64,000 nt of DNA. Origin: Chinchilla lanigera. Taxonomy: Eukaryota > Chordata > Mammalia > Rodentia > Chinchillidae. Below the pieces are notes generated by a model. The model was given only the letters and a program-made list of their open reading frames with translations, was not told the DNA's origin and ran no database searches. The position numbers and the translations under genes are program-made. Position 1 is the stretch's first letter. Every line of letters begins with the position of its first letter. Where the stretch lies: assembly GCF_000276665.1 (NCBI RefSeq), contig NW_004955469.1, positions 12,136,482 to 12,200,481 of the forward strand, written 5' to 3'. Below are positions 33,381-43,260 of this stretch, piece after piece.

Positions 33381-34324
33381 TTTTATTTCCTTCCTTTTTT
33401 AGACCCCCATTCTCCTTCCCTAAGATGACAGGAAGCTACTCTGGCCCCATCATTCTTCTCAGAGACTGGAAGATAACACATTTCAAGTTCCCTAGAAACA
33501 GACAACACTGGGTTGGGTTGGGGAGGAGCAGGCTATGGGCTGGTCTAGCATCAGATGTGCTGAGGACCAACAGGGAGAGGAGGGAAGAGACAGAAGAAGA
33601 GGCACAAGTTGTTCTTCATTTGCAGAGCTTGCTGCCCCAGCCAAATGTCTTAAAATACTGCTGACATGATGAAGTCAAATGGCCTGGCTCAGGCTTTAAA
33701 TTTTTGTTCTCTTTTTAAATCCAAAATTAACATACCCCCTTTAGCCTGTCAGTTCAGTCCTTTCTGCCCTTGAAGTTCCGGCTTTGAGCTAGCCCAGGTT
33801 TGCCAAGGTCAAGTTGCAATCTCCTTGGCTCCAGCAGCGCACACTTGGGAGGAAGTTGGAGGCTGCAGGAGGCGAGGTGTGGAAGGTTTCTCAAGGCAGG
33901 AAGCAAGCCTCCTAAACACTCCTCCCTGTTACCCTCATAAACCCAGGTCTCCTTCATGGTCGCGGTGTGCGTGCACACATTCGCACCTGCAGTGCATGCC
34001 TGGAAGCTGTGTGTCTGCTGTAGGGCTCATGCGCTTAACAAGCAAGCGTTTCCACATCTGTCTGCAGGGGAGACCACAAGAGTAAAGTGAACTGGAGAGA
34101 TGAGGCAATTATTCCAATTCTTCAGGTTTTTAGCTACTTCCACCTAAAGGAACAGATAATTGAGGTTGGAGTAGGTGGTCTATTCTGCTCAAATTACCCC
34201 AATAATTACCTTAATCTTGTGTGCATAAGGTATAGTATTAATATCCAGGTCAAAGGAGATGGTATTAAATAAGCCACATAACAACAGAGCTCTCTGGCCC
34301 AGATAGGTGGCATGCCTCATCATA
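33381..34324. other. Unassigned non-coding stretch
   Basis: About 0.94 kb; no recognised repeat or exon. Confidence 0.4.
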
Positions 34325-34445
34325 AATTCAACAATATTATTTAAGCAACAAATATTTGTTAAAAAAAAAACAAAAAAAAATATTTGTTGTGTTAGGTGTT
34401 GGGACACAATGATGACTAAGCAAACACGGTATTTGCCCAAGTGAA
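34325..34445 (-). repeat. L2/MIR-like fragment
   Basis: AAGCAACAAATATTTGTT and GTTAGGTGTTGGGACACAATGATGACTAAGCAAACACGGTATTTGCCC resemble the frequent antisense L2/MIR-associated segment (TATTGAGTGCC...GGGACACAGTGGTGAACAA). An A-rich patch interrupts it at 34361-34380. Confidence 0.45.
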
Positions 34446-34454
34446 GCATTTATT

Positions 34455-34610
34455 TTATTTTTTGTCTTTTTGAGACAGGGTCTCGCTATGCAGTTCAGGC
34501 TGGCCTTGAGCTCACTTTGTAGCCCAAGCTGATCTCGAACTCGCAACGATCCTCCTGCCTCAGTCTCCTGAGTGCTGGGATTACAGGTGTGCGCCACCAT
34601 ACCCGGAAAC
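34455..34610 (-). mobile_element. B1-like SINE (antisense)
   Basis: TTTTTGAGACAGGGTCTCGCTATGCAGTTCAGGCTGGCC through CTCCTGAGTGCTGGGATTACAGGTGTGCGCCACCATACCCGG is a full antisense B1-like body. A 9-bp duplication GCATTTATT flanks it at 34446-34454 and 34611-34619. Confidence 0.95.
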
Positions 34611-34619
34611 GCATTTATT

Positions 34620-34909
34620 CTGGTAAAGGAAGAAGATGAAGTAAACAAATGCAATGATTAGAAGTTATAGTAAAGGTCAGAATGAGTGAAAAACTTTTTT
34701 CTATGCTTTTCATGATCAATTTTTGGTAATTGTCTACAACAGTAATTAACACCAGTGTGTGGAGTCAGTCCATCAGTGATCATTCCCTTCCCCAGCATGC
34801 CTGGTTACTTGTCTAACCACAGCCACTGACCCCTCCGCTAATCAAAAGCCTTCCTAAAAACGATGTTAAAGAAAGAGGTGTGCCAGGGAAGTCATCGGCT
34901 CTGGCAGGA
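34620..34909. other. Unassigned unique block
   Basis: Repeat-free, with homeobox-like CAGTAATTAAC (34740-34750) and a CTAATCAAAAG (34838-34848). Too little to call regulatory. Confidence 0.35.
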
Positions 34910-35070
34910 GAAGCCCTGAGCCTATAGTCTCCAACATTTGAATGACCTTGAGCAGCAAGTCATGTTAGTTTCATTTTCCCAACCCATAAAATGGACATTC
35001 TATCTGCGCAGGGGATTCTTACAAGGACCAAGAAAAATGTGGGTGAAAATACTCCGCAAACAGTAAAATG
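34910..35070 (+). repeat. MIR SINE fragment
   Basis: ATTTGAATGACCTTGAGCAGCAAGTCATGTTAGTTTCATTTTCCCAACCCATAAAATGGACATTC corresponds to MIR from the core to the TAAAATGG block. Confidence 0.65.
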
Positions 35071-35149
35071 TTAAATGAAGAAGCTGGTGTTAATAAAGTT
35101 TCTCTGCAAAGAAATTTAGTAAATCTGAGGAGGAAGGTGAATCCCCCTC

Positions 35150-35290
35150 TCCTAATTAAGAAAAGGGGGGGAAGGGAAGGGCACAGGAGAGAAGAAGAGA
35201 GGAGAGGGAAGGCAAGAAAGAGAGGAAGAGAGAGGAAGTGGGGAAGGGAAAATAGAGAGAAGGAGACGGGGGGACAGAAGGAAAAATATG
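35150..35290 (+). repeat. Purine-rich (GA) low-complexity tract
   Basis: Almost pure G and A for about 130 bases (AGAAAAGGGGGGGAAGG onward). It produces Arg/Glu-rich and Ser/Pro-rich spurious frames on the two strands. Confidence 0.9.
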
Positions 35291-35611
35291 GGGGTTGCAA
35301 ATTTTCCCTCCTGGGCCACCAGGATAAAGAAATCATGGAAGGCGAGGACAGAAAGTGCAGATGAGAAACGCGTGCAGTTCTGTAAATATATGCTGCTCGC
35401 CATTGGACAGTGGAAAATGTCAGCGGGTTCCAAAGGGATTTACATCATTCTCACGGCCCCAGGCCAAGCAGGTGGGGAGGGCTGACCCGGATCAGCACAC
35501 CTGGCCTTCCTGTGGCACTGAGGATTTCACACTCGGCAAAGACGGTGTTTTGAAGAGGCAAAAGAAAGGAGGAGGAGGCAACTACACAAGTATTCTGATC
35601 ACTAAGCACCG
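35291..35611. other. Unassigned unique block
   Basis: No gene or repeat recognised. Confidence 0.4.
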
Positions 35612-35629
35612 CTGACCAGATAAATCTTT

Positions 35630-35712
35630 GGTTTTTCTCCGGTACTGGGAACCGAACTCACGACCTTGCGCTTGCCAGGCAGGCACTTTGCCGCTGAGCT
35701 AAATCCCCAGCC
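35630..35712 (-). mobile_element. ID-family SINE (antisense)
   Basis: GGTTTTTCTCCGGTACTGGGAACCGAACTCACGACC through GCTGAGCTAAATCCCCAGC is near-consensus. An 18-bp perfect target duplication, CTGACCAGATAAATCTTT, lies at 35612-35629 and 35713-35730. Confidence 0.97.
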
Positions 35713-35764
35713 CTGACCAGATAAATCTTTAAAGAGCTTTTCTCTTGACTTAAGTAATTACAGT

Positions 35765-35975
35765 ACAGCAACAATGGCAGCTACTACAATGTGAGCACTT
35801 GCGGTATGCCAAGCACCGTGGTCAGGGTTTCATCGCCACCTCCATGTTTAACCCCCACAGCAACTTTATGAGATAATATCAACCTCATATGCAGATAAGG
35901 AAAGTGAGGCAATGGGAGGTTAAGGGAGCCTTACAGCTGACCTATAGGGAACTGGGGCTTTTTGCGTCCATCTCC
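35765..35975 (-). repeat. MIR SINE (antisense)
   Basis: AATGTGAGCACTTGCGGTATGCCAAGCACCGTGG, TTTAACCCCCACAGCAACTTTATGAGATAATATC, CAGATAAGGAAAGTGAGGCAATGGGAGGTTAAGGG is reversed MIR. Confidence 0.8.
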
Positions 35976-36034
35976 AAAGCCCATTTTTTCCCTCCATGTC
36001 AAGTAAACCACTAGAGAGTTTGGGGTTCTAAATA

Positions 36035-36650
36035 TTTTTTTCATTGTTTTTTTTTTTTATTTGTACATTTGCCATACATAATGATCACACTCATCGTGAA
36101 GAATTTGTATCTGTGCATAACACATCTTAATTCTTTTTTTCCCCATTTCCTTCTCCTCCCTTCAGCCCTTCTTCCCCTCTCCATTTACAAAAGCTCTGTT
36201 TCCATTTTTTCCTTCAGTTCTCCTTTTAAAATCCCTTTTCCCTTTCTGCCCTCCCTTTACTCCCTCCCTTGGTCTCCTTCCCATGTGAATGAGTTTTTCC
36301 TAATTCTTAATATTTAGCTTCCACTTTGCTCCTTATTTACTCGTTGAGTTTCTCATACAAGAGAAACAGTGCAATATTTAAACTTGTGGGTGTGATTTAT
36401 TTCACTTAACATTATTATCTTGAGACTCATCCACTTACCTAAAAAATGTCTCAAGTTTATCATTCTTTATGGCAGAGTAGTACTCTGTTGTGTATAAATA
36501 CCATATTTTCTTTATCCATTTATCTGTTGATGGGCATATGGACTATTTACAAGATATAGCTATTACAAATTGGGCTGCTATAAATATGGGTGTGGATGTA
36601 TCATGGTCTGATGACTTTAACTCTTTCAGGAATATATGGAAAGAACCTCA
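36035..36650 (-). mobile_element. L1 3' end (antisense), copy A
   Basis: Starts with a poly-T run (reverse A tail, 36047-36058), then a pyrimidine-rich 3' UTR (reverse of the L1 polypurine tract), then reversed ORF2 terminal sequence: TGATTTATTTCACTTAACATTATTATC, TTCTTTATGGCAGAGTAGTACTCTG, TTATCCATTTATCTGTTGATGGGCATATGG. Reading frames are broken. Confidence 0.85.
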
Positions 36651-36744
36651 AATGGAAACTCTAGTTTTAGTTTTTTTCTTTAAAAAAAGAAAAACCAACA
36701 ATAAAAACAATGGTATAAAATTTCAAAACAGGATTGTAGGGGAG

Positions 36745-38030
36745 TAACAATGGTCAATACATTGTGTATTGTATCTTCAAAGTAGTTGCTCACATTATAA
36801 GATATAGGCATGAAAAACTGATCAAACAATGTAGGTGCAAATCTTTCTTTTCAATGAAATAATAACAGTCAGTACTATAACTGTTTCAACTGTCTTGTAT
36901 ACATTTTTTCCTTTTCCCTTCCTTCTTCTCTTCTTTCCCTTATTCCAGTTTCTCTTTCCTTTTGAGGAGTTTCTTCCCATTTTTTAATATCTAGTGTACA
37001 ATTGGGGTCTTATTTACTCTTCCAGCTTCTTACACCAGGGAGACAATATGATGTTTACATACATGAGATTGATTTATTTCACTTATGAGTATGTTTTCAA
37101 GTTGCACCTTTGTCCCTATAAATGTTCTCAAGTTTATCCTTCTTTATGTCTGAGTGGTACACCATTGTATAAAATATTTATATTTATACCACATCTTTTT
37201 TATCCATTCCTTGGTTAATGGGCATTTAAGTTGTTTTCAAGATCTAGCTATTACAAATTGTACCTCTATAAACATGAGTGCACATGTATCATTGTGGTAT
37301 GGTGTTTTTAATTCTTCTGGGGAAGTAACCAGAAGGAGAATAGTTGGGTTGAATTTTTGAGCAATTTCTGTACTGATTTTCCTAGCGGTTGTACCAGTTT
37401 ACACTCCCACCAGTGATGGAGAAGGGTCCGTTCTCCCACCACAGCCTTGCTAGCATTTATTGTTGATTAATCTCTTGATGACAGTCATTCTTCCTGGAGT
37501 GAAATGGAATTTCAGTGTTGTTCTAATTTGCATTTCTCAAATGACCAGTGATGGTGAACATTTTTTCATGTATTTATTTACTGTTTGTATTTCATCTGAG
37601 AAGTATCTGTTCACTTCAGATTCCCATTTTGGACTGGGTCTTTAAATATGAGATGGTCTAATTTTCTTCAATTATTTATATATTCTAAATATTAGTCTCT
37701 GTCTGAGAAGTAGTTGTCAAATTTTTTTCCCATTCCGTGGGTGAAGACTTGATGCTTTCCTTTGCTGTGTGGAAGTTTTTTAATTTGATGTGATCACATT
37801 TGTTGGTTCTTTGTAATATTTTCTGTGCAACTGGGATTTTGTTCATAAAGTCTTTGCCTACAAGTCTTTGCCTACACAAGTCTTTGCCTTCTATCTTCCG
37901 GCAGGTTGAGTGTCTCTGTTTTAATATTTAGATCTTGGATCCATTTTGATTTTAGTTTGGTGCATGGTGAGAGATATGAGTCTAGGTTCAATCTTTGACA
38001 TGTGGGAAGCCAGTTTTCCCATGATACTCT
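36745..38030 (-). mobile_element. L1 3' end (antisense), copy B
   Basis: A second L1 3' part repeats the same landmarks as copy A (TTGATTTATTTCACTTATGAG, TTTATCCATTCCTTGGTTAATGGGCATTTAAG) and then extends further into ORF2: TACACTCCCACCAGTGATGG, TTCTAATTTGCATTTCTCAAATGACCAGTGATG, TTCCCATTTTGGACTGGG, GTCTTTGCCTA, to CATGTGGGAAGCCAGTTTTCCC. A local triplication AAGTCTTTGCCTAC lies at 37847-37890. No open ORF2 remains. Confidence 0.9.
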
Positions 38031-38252
38031 AAATTTGACACTTTTGAGTACCAAATCAGACCAATTTGGGAAATGCTGCAGGTGATTCTTTTTAAAGAAA
38101 GAGGCAAAATCACACAGCTTCAGGGAATTAGACAAATTATTAACCAGTGTTCTTTCGATGGATGAAAATAACAAAGTAAAAAGTTTAGGTGACTTGACCC
38201 AGGTCACATAGTTGTGTAGTGACAGCAACATGGCAAAGGACCAAGAAAGCAT
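38031..38252. other. Unassigned stretch, possible MIR remnant
   Basis: TTGACCCAGGTCACATAGTTGTGTAGTGACAGC at 38193-38226 is MIR-like in reverse order. Otherwise unassigned. Confidence 0.4.
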
Positions 38253-38465
38253 AGCCAGGTTGAGGGTGAACATCTGTAATACCAGATACTCAGGAGGCTG
38301 AGACAGGAGGATCACAAGTTCCAGGCAAGCATGGGAAACCTAGTGAGACCCTATCTCAAAATAAAATTTAAAAAGGGGCTGGACATATGGCTCAGTGGTA
38401 CAGTGTTTTCCTGGCATGCATGAGGCCGTAGGTGCAATTCCCAGCACTGCAACTAATAATAGAAT
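38253..38465 (+). mobile_element. B1-then-ID composite SINE
   Basis: AGCCAGGTTGAGGGTGAACATCTGTAATACCAGATACTCAGGAGGCTGAGACAGGAGG through GTGAGACCCTATCTCAAAATAAAA is an old B1-like unit. At 38375 an ID-like unit follows at once: GGGGCTGGACATATGGCTCAGTGGTACAGTG through GGTGCAATTCCCAGCACTGC. The order is B1 then ID, as in squirrel MEN-type dimers. No flanking duplication is clear. Confidence 0.8.
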
Positions 38466-38675
38466 AATGAAATCAGTGAGCTCAAAATCCGCCAAAAAAA
38501 AGAGGAAGAGTAGTGTCTCAAACTGCAGGTGTTATTTGCCAGCAGTAGATCATTCAGCTCATTAAACGAGCCATAATCACAAGTGGCAAGGAAATGAAGT
38601 AGGATAGAAATAGAAAATAGAATACAATGTGCTGACAGTAAAGGTAAATAATGTTTCATGGTCCTCTTCAGTTTC

Positions 38676-38713
<38 letters not shown>
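38676..38713 (+). repeat. (GT)n microsatellite
   Basis: GT dinucleotides with one TATA interruption near 38688. Confidence 0.95.
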
Positions 38714-38844
38714 TCCTATGGGGAGAAGCTCTGACTATGAAGTGACTGTGGGTCACAGTCAATAGCCTTTGAAAGCCACTAGACTGGGGAGTAAGCACAG
38801 AGGAGGAAGAGACTTGTGGGACTGACAGGAAGTTTGAGCAAAAT

Positions 38845-38965
38845 TCAAGCTTTACTCCTCCGGTGCTAACACAACAGCTCTAAAATAACCGCACAGCCTA
38901 TTTTTAGTGCTGCCAAAATTACTTTTCCTTTGATTGCTGGCATTGATCAGAAGGCTCCTTGTCAG
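38845..38965. promoter_or_regulatory. Candidate enhancer-like block (MEF2- and TCF/LEF-like sites)
   Basis: Repeat-free. CTATTTTTAG at 38898-38907 fits the MEF2 consensus exactly, CTAAAATAAC at 38880-38889 is a near match in reverse, and CCTTTGAT at 38927-38934 fits TCF/LEF. Three sites in 55 bases justify a candidate call only. Confidence 0.35.
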
Positions 38966-39945
38966 GCCAGGATGGCTCTTTAGCAGTACACACTGCTCAC
39001 GGGGGCTGACAGAGGCCCCAGAAAGCCATCACACAGGAAGAAGGCTGGGCCGGGCTTCTCTCTGAACCCCAGAACTGTTTCCCTTTCCCGATTTCCTCCC
39101 TGCCTGAGGATTAGAGCAGGCTCCCTGAAACAGAAAAGCAGCGTCCACCACAGGATATAGCTCTTGAAGTCAGGGTCAGTAATGAGCCGTGCTGGGTGCG
39201 TCTGGTCCACACTTAGTCACGACAGGACTCCTCAGTCCCTCAGAGAGTAGGTGGTGGGGGCACAACTGAGGACCCAGAGGCGGGATGGATGGATCTTTCC
39301 AGCTTTGACCCTGTGGACAGATCTTCTACAGCCTCAGGATCCAAGTTTCTACACCTGGAGCCCACATGGCACCCAAAGCTTGGGGTAAGAACTGAAGGTG
39401 GTTGAAGGACTCCGCTAGGGTCAGAGGTGTTGTTGTGGGGTAGACAGGGAAGAGATGCAGTAGAAACTACAGCCATCAGCAAACTTATGAAGAAGCACCC
39501 AGAATACCATTCCTGGACCATAGTGGAGGTTAGGTAAGCGTCCCCCGTGTTGGTGAGCAGAAACACCAACCTATTTTTTCACAAGTGTGGGAATCAGCGG
39601 CTATGAAGACTGGGAAGTGCAGGGAGAATAAACAAATTCACAATATTAAGGAAACTTTCAGCCCTGAGGACTGAGTAAAACTAGAGAACCACCAGGTGAG
39701 GATATCAAAACTAACAATTTGGCTGAGTGGTGGAAAAGTAATACTCCAGTCACTTTCAGCAGGCCTGCATTGCAATTCTTCTTGGCTCAGTACTCATTCT
39801 GCTTTCCTGATTCCTATGGAAGATTAACGCTGTTACAGGTGTCATTCAGTCATGCCAGGCTCTGCTCACAGGTAATCAGCCTTCACCGAGTATTGCTCCC
39901 AGGACAAGGCTGTTGGGCCCACAATTTTAAACATCCCTAGGGGGC
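38966..39945. other. Unassigned non-coding stretch
   Basis: About 1 kb without recognised repeat. Open frames at 39240-39569 and 39719-39940 have no family features. Confidence 0.4.
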
Positions 39946-39949
39946 TGGG

Positions 39950-40312
39950 GCGCTATCATCTGTATGTATCCCTCCAAGGTTCACGTGTTAGAATCTTACC
40001 CTCACATTATTGTGTTGATTGTATTTGGAAGGGGGGCCTTTGAGAAGTCAGTCGTTAGGGTGGGAGAAGGCACAGGGCGGCCCCCATGGTGGCAGTAGTG
40101 ACGATAACAAAAGGAAGAGAGCCATTAGGCTTGCTCTTCTCACCGTGTGATGCTTTCTGCCGTGTTAAGATGTGGGGAAAAGGTCCTGCCAGATATTGGC
40201 GTCTGGATCTTAGGCTTCCCAACCTTCAGAACTGTAAGAAATAAATCTCTGCTCTTTATAAATTATGTAGGTGCAGGAGTTCTGCCGTACCAGCAGAAAA
40301 TGGACTTAAACA
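39950..40312 (+). mobile_element. MaLR-type solo LTR
   Basis: GCTATCATCTGTATGTATCCCTCCAAGGTTCACGTGTTAGAATC, GGGGGGCCTTTGAGAAG, CAACCTTCAGAACTGTAAGAAATAAATCTCTG are MST/MLT1-like landmarks including the GAACTGTGAGAAATAAAT block. Confidence 0.75.
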
Positions 40313-40624
40313 GCAATAGTTCCCAAGAACCAGTTCCAATTACTTCCCAGGGAACAATATTCTCTGGAAAGAAGCGGCCGTCAGAGAACGCGGGCAGCCA
40401 GAAGGGAAGCCACATGCCTGGGCATCCCGACTCCAATCCGCATCTTCAAGGGAGTGAGCATCCTGGGCTATTCACCATCCCCTCTCCACACCCAGGTTCT
40501 CATGGGAGGGACTCACTGGGAAAGAGACTTAAGACAACTCTGAGGCATGGCCAAGGGATGCCTTGTAGCTGAAGGCACACAGGGAGACACCTTGAAAGGC
40601 CACAGTGTCTGAAGAGTGAAACAC
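40313..40624. other. Unassigned non-coding stretch
   Basis: No gene or repeat recognised. Confidence 0.4.
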
Positions 40625-40760
40625 ACCTGCCCCGTAATCCTGACCCTGTCATGAAGCACTGTCACCTTGGCCAAGTCACTAAGCCTTCCAAGTGTCATTT
40701 TTCTTATCTCTAGAAAGAAAATAATGACCACTGCCTGCTAGATGGTAAGGATTACCATTT
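40625..40760 (+). repeat. MIR SINE
   Basis: AATCCTGACCCTGTCATGAAGCACTGTCACCTTGGCCAAGTCACTAAGCCTTCCAAGTGTC and AAATAATGACCACTGCC follow MIR. Confidence 0.7.
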
Positions 40761-41419
40761 AGTGAAGCAGAGCGGCTGGCTGGGGCTGGCAGTGAACTCC
40801 ACACTGGTATCGGGTTCATTTAGAGTCGGCCTTTATGGCAGGGAGGCCCCACCTCCTGTTCGCTTGAGTTCCCATGCTCGGGGTAGTCTCCTGGCAGCCA
40901 ATGCCCCTGCCCCACTGGGGCTGAGACATCTTTTTCAGCATGATTTGGAAAGAGCTCTCTGGCCCAAGCAGGCAGAGATGCTGCCATGGCTCCAAGCAGT
41001 TGTGGCTTGGAAAGAATCTCTGGCATGTGTCATGTTGTCCCCCACAAGCCATGATCCATGGTGTGCTGGAGAAGTGCTCTGTCTGGGGGCCAAGAGGTCA
41101 CGCTGGGGAGGGTCATGCAGAAGTATCTCTACTGGGCAGTTCCCCTTCTCCCTAGCTCCTCTGCTCCTTGTCCTTTACACCATCTGCTCCAGATCACAGA
41201 CTGGCCGAGGGTTCTGGGTAGCTGCCTTTCTGCCGGAGGCCCGGACTTGCAGCTGAGCTCAGAGAGGGTAGTGATGAGCTGTGGCTGTGGACAAGGCCCA
41301 GGCTGGAAGGGGAGGCCCAGAGACTGGCTTGCTGCCTAGGTGACCAGGAGGGACAGCACTGCTATGCCCAAGACTGGTGGAACAGCTTGAGAATTCAATT
41401 TTCTCAGCTGCCACTCAAG
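40761..41419. other. Unassigned non-coding stretch with the longest open frame
   Basis: A plus-strand frame of 164 codons (40762-41256) is the longest in the window, but three other frames of 68-93 codons overlap it in other registers on both strands. The GC-rich composition makes stops rare, there is no start context, and no domain is visible. I do not call it a gene. Confidence 0.45.
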
Positions 41420-41530
41420 TGTGTTTGGCCCTAGAGCAAGCCACGTCTGGGGCCCCAGTTTCTTCACCAGTGAAATAGAGATTAGGGGAAATGATCTAAG
41501 GTCCCTTCTGGCTCTGTATTTCTAGGCTAT
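41420..41530 (+). repeat. MIR/MIR3-like fragment
   Basis: GCCCCAGTTTCTTCACCAGTGAAATAGAGATTAGGGG and AAGGTCCCTTCTGGCTCTGTATTTCTAGGC match the MIR3-like ending CTCTAAGGTCCCTTCCAGCTCT. Confidence 0.65.
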
Positions 41531-42145
41531 GTACTGCTGGTTTTCTGACAAAGCCAGCAGTTGTATGAATAGGAACACCAGCAGCATGTATGAGTGGATG
41601 GGCCGGGTTGCAGCCAGGAGGAGCAGTTAGAGATGGCAAGAAATAAATGCAAGAGTGTGATTTCTCCAGTCAGAAGACTCTGCTCAGACAGTGTGATTTT
41701 CTTTATTTTTCTGTAATTGATTTATTTTCGATCTCAAGCCCTCATTTTGGTGAATGGAGAAAAACTGGTGCAATTACTTCCAGGAAAAAGCAGTTGCTGA
41801 AATCCTTTTCACCATCATTTCCATATTCAACTGTATTAAATTCAGGGCTCTTCTTCCCCTGCTCTCTCAGGAGCTAATGCTAAGGGCAAGGTCTGCAGTA
41901 TCCATGGAGAGAGAAGCTAGACTGTTGTTCTCTAGGCCCCAGTCTTCCTTTAAGAAGTAACACGAGACCCTGTCTGGTCCTCAAACATGTCCCATCAGCA
42001 AGTCGGTATAACTGCCTTCATTGTCCCCCCTCTGGCTGTGTGCGCTGTGCTGCTGAAAGCCCCCAGGACCCTGCAGCCTCCTCACAGTCACTCTCTGGAC
42101 TCATACCAACCCTGAAAGGAGCTCTGGGAAGCCTTATTCTCCAAA
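41531..42145. other. Unassigned non-coding stretch
   Basis: No gene or repeat recognised. Confidence 0.4.
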
Positions 42146-42158
42146 GTGGGAAGAGGAG

Positions 42159-42415
42159 GGGCTGAGAATTTAGCTCAGCGGCACAGCGCCTGCCTGGCAA
42201 GCGCAAGGTGGTGAGTTCAATTCCCAGTACCGGAAAAAAAAAAAAGTTTATAAAGCCAGGTGTGGTGGAGCACACCTGTAATCCCAGCACCTGGGAGGCT
42301 GAGGCAGGAGGATCGTTGAGAGTTCGAGACCAGCCTGGGCTACAAAGTGAGCTCAAGGCCAGTGAACTGCCTAGCAAGACCTTGTCTCAAAAAGACAAAA
42401 AAAAAAAAAAAAAAG
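42159..42415 (+). mobile_element. ID-then-B1 composite SINE with one shared target duplication
   Basis: The ID unit (GGGCTGAGAATTTAGCTCAGCGG to TTCCCAGTACCGG, then about 13 A) is followed by a short GTTTATAA linker and a full B1-like unit (GCCAGGTGTGGTGGAGCACACCTG to CTTGTCTCAAAAAG) with an A tail. The 13-bp duplication GTGGGAAGAGGAG at 42146-42158 and 42416-42428 encloses both units, not either alone. This supports joint retrotransposition as one dimer, or a B1 landing in the ID tail. Confidence 0.92.
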
Positions 42416-42428
42416 GTGGGAAGAGGAG

Positions 42429-43084
42429 TAGGCTGGGGATCTGGGGCATGCCACACTGCCTCTTCTGGTCTGTAGCTGTCACACTGTGGTGGCCAAGAGA
42501 ACTCCCTGGGGCTCACTGAGTCCCTGAGCTTCCAAGAGAAGAAAAGCACACATCCCCCTTCCTTGTAGGAGTGGTCTGCCTTCTCTGGTTCCAGGACCCC
42601 CAAGATGCACCTAACTCTCTAAATCCCCCTCCTCTCCAGCTTAGAGGACATTGCTCTGAAGGAAGTAAGGGATGGGAGGGACTGATTTAAAGAGATTCCA
42701 CATATCACATCTTTTGATCATTTCTGTCCTTCACCTGTATGGAGGTCTTGGGCTTCAAAAGCCAAGTGTTTAGTGTCGTTGTTTTCTGGTTCACTTATGA
42801 ACACTACCTTTTACTGCCTGAGAGGGGAAAAGTCAGACACCTGTTAACTATCTACATGTCAAAAAAAATCTGGGAAAAGACCAAAGGGTCCAAGTTGGTC
42901 CTAAACTTGAAAATGCCTTTGATAATATAAAATATCTGATGTCCTATTTTTAAAAAATCAAATAATCAAAAGACTCCAAAATAAATGCAAAGTACAAACT
43001 CTTACCCTGAACTTAGGGTCACCCTAATTTTGGTCATCACGACTCCCTTCTCCCCATCTCTCCCCTAGCCGTAATTCATAGGCC
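42429..43084. other. Unassigned non-coding stretch
   Basis: No gene or repeat recognised. Confidence 0.4.
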
Positions 43085-43260
43085 TTTGGATAAACTACCT
43101 TTACCTTTCCAAGCCTCAATTTCTTCATCTCAGAAACAAGGTGACTCAATCATTCCTTTCTATGTGATGGTGAGGATTCTAAATACTATAAGTAAATCTA
43201 CCTTATTACAGTAAGCACTTGCCTAGAATTAAGTTTTAACACACAATTCGGCACACCACA
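43085..43260 (+). repeat. MIR SINE
   Basis: GATAAACTACCTTTACCTTTCCAAGCCTCAATTTCTTCATCTCAGAAACAAGG and GGTGAGGATTCTAAATAC plus ACAGTAAGCACTTGCC keep the MIR order. Confidence 0.7.

Noticed and set aside
37872..38315. 147-codon minus-strand frame
   Set aside because: Its greater part is a decayed antisense L1 end running into a B1; no intact ORF2 motif.
40762..41256. 164-codon plus-strand open frame
   Set aside because: GC-rich sequence with four other frames open on both strands, no domain, no start context; chance frame.
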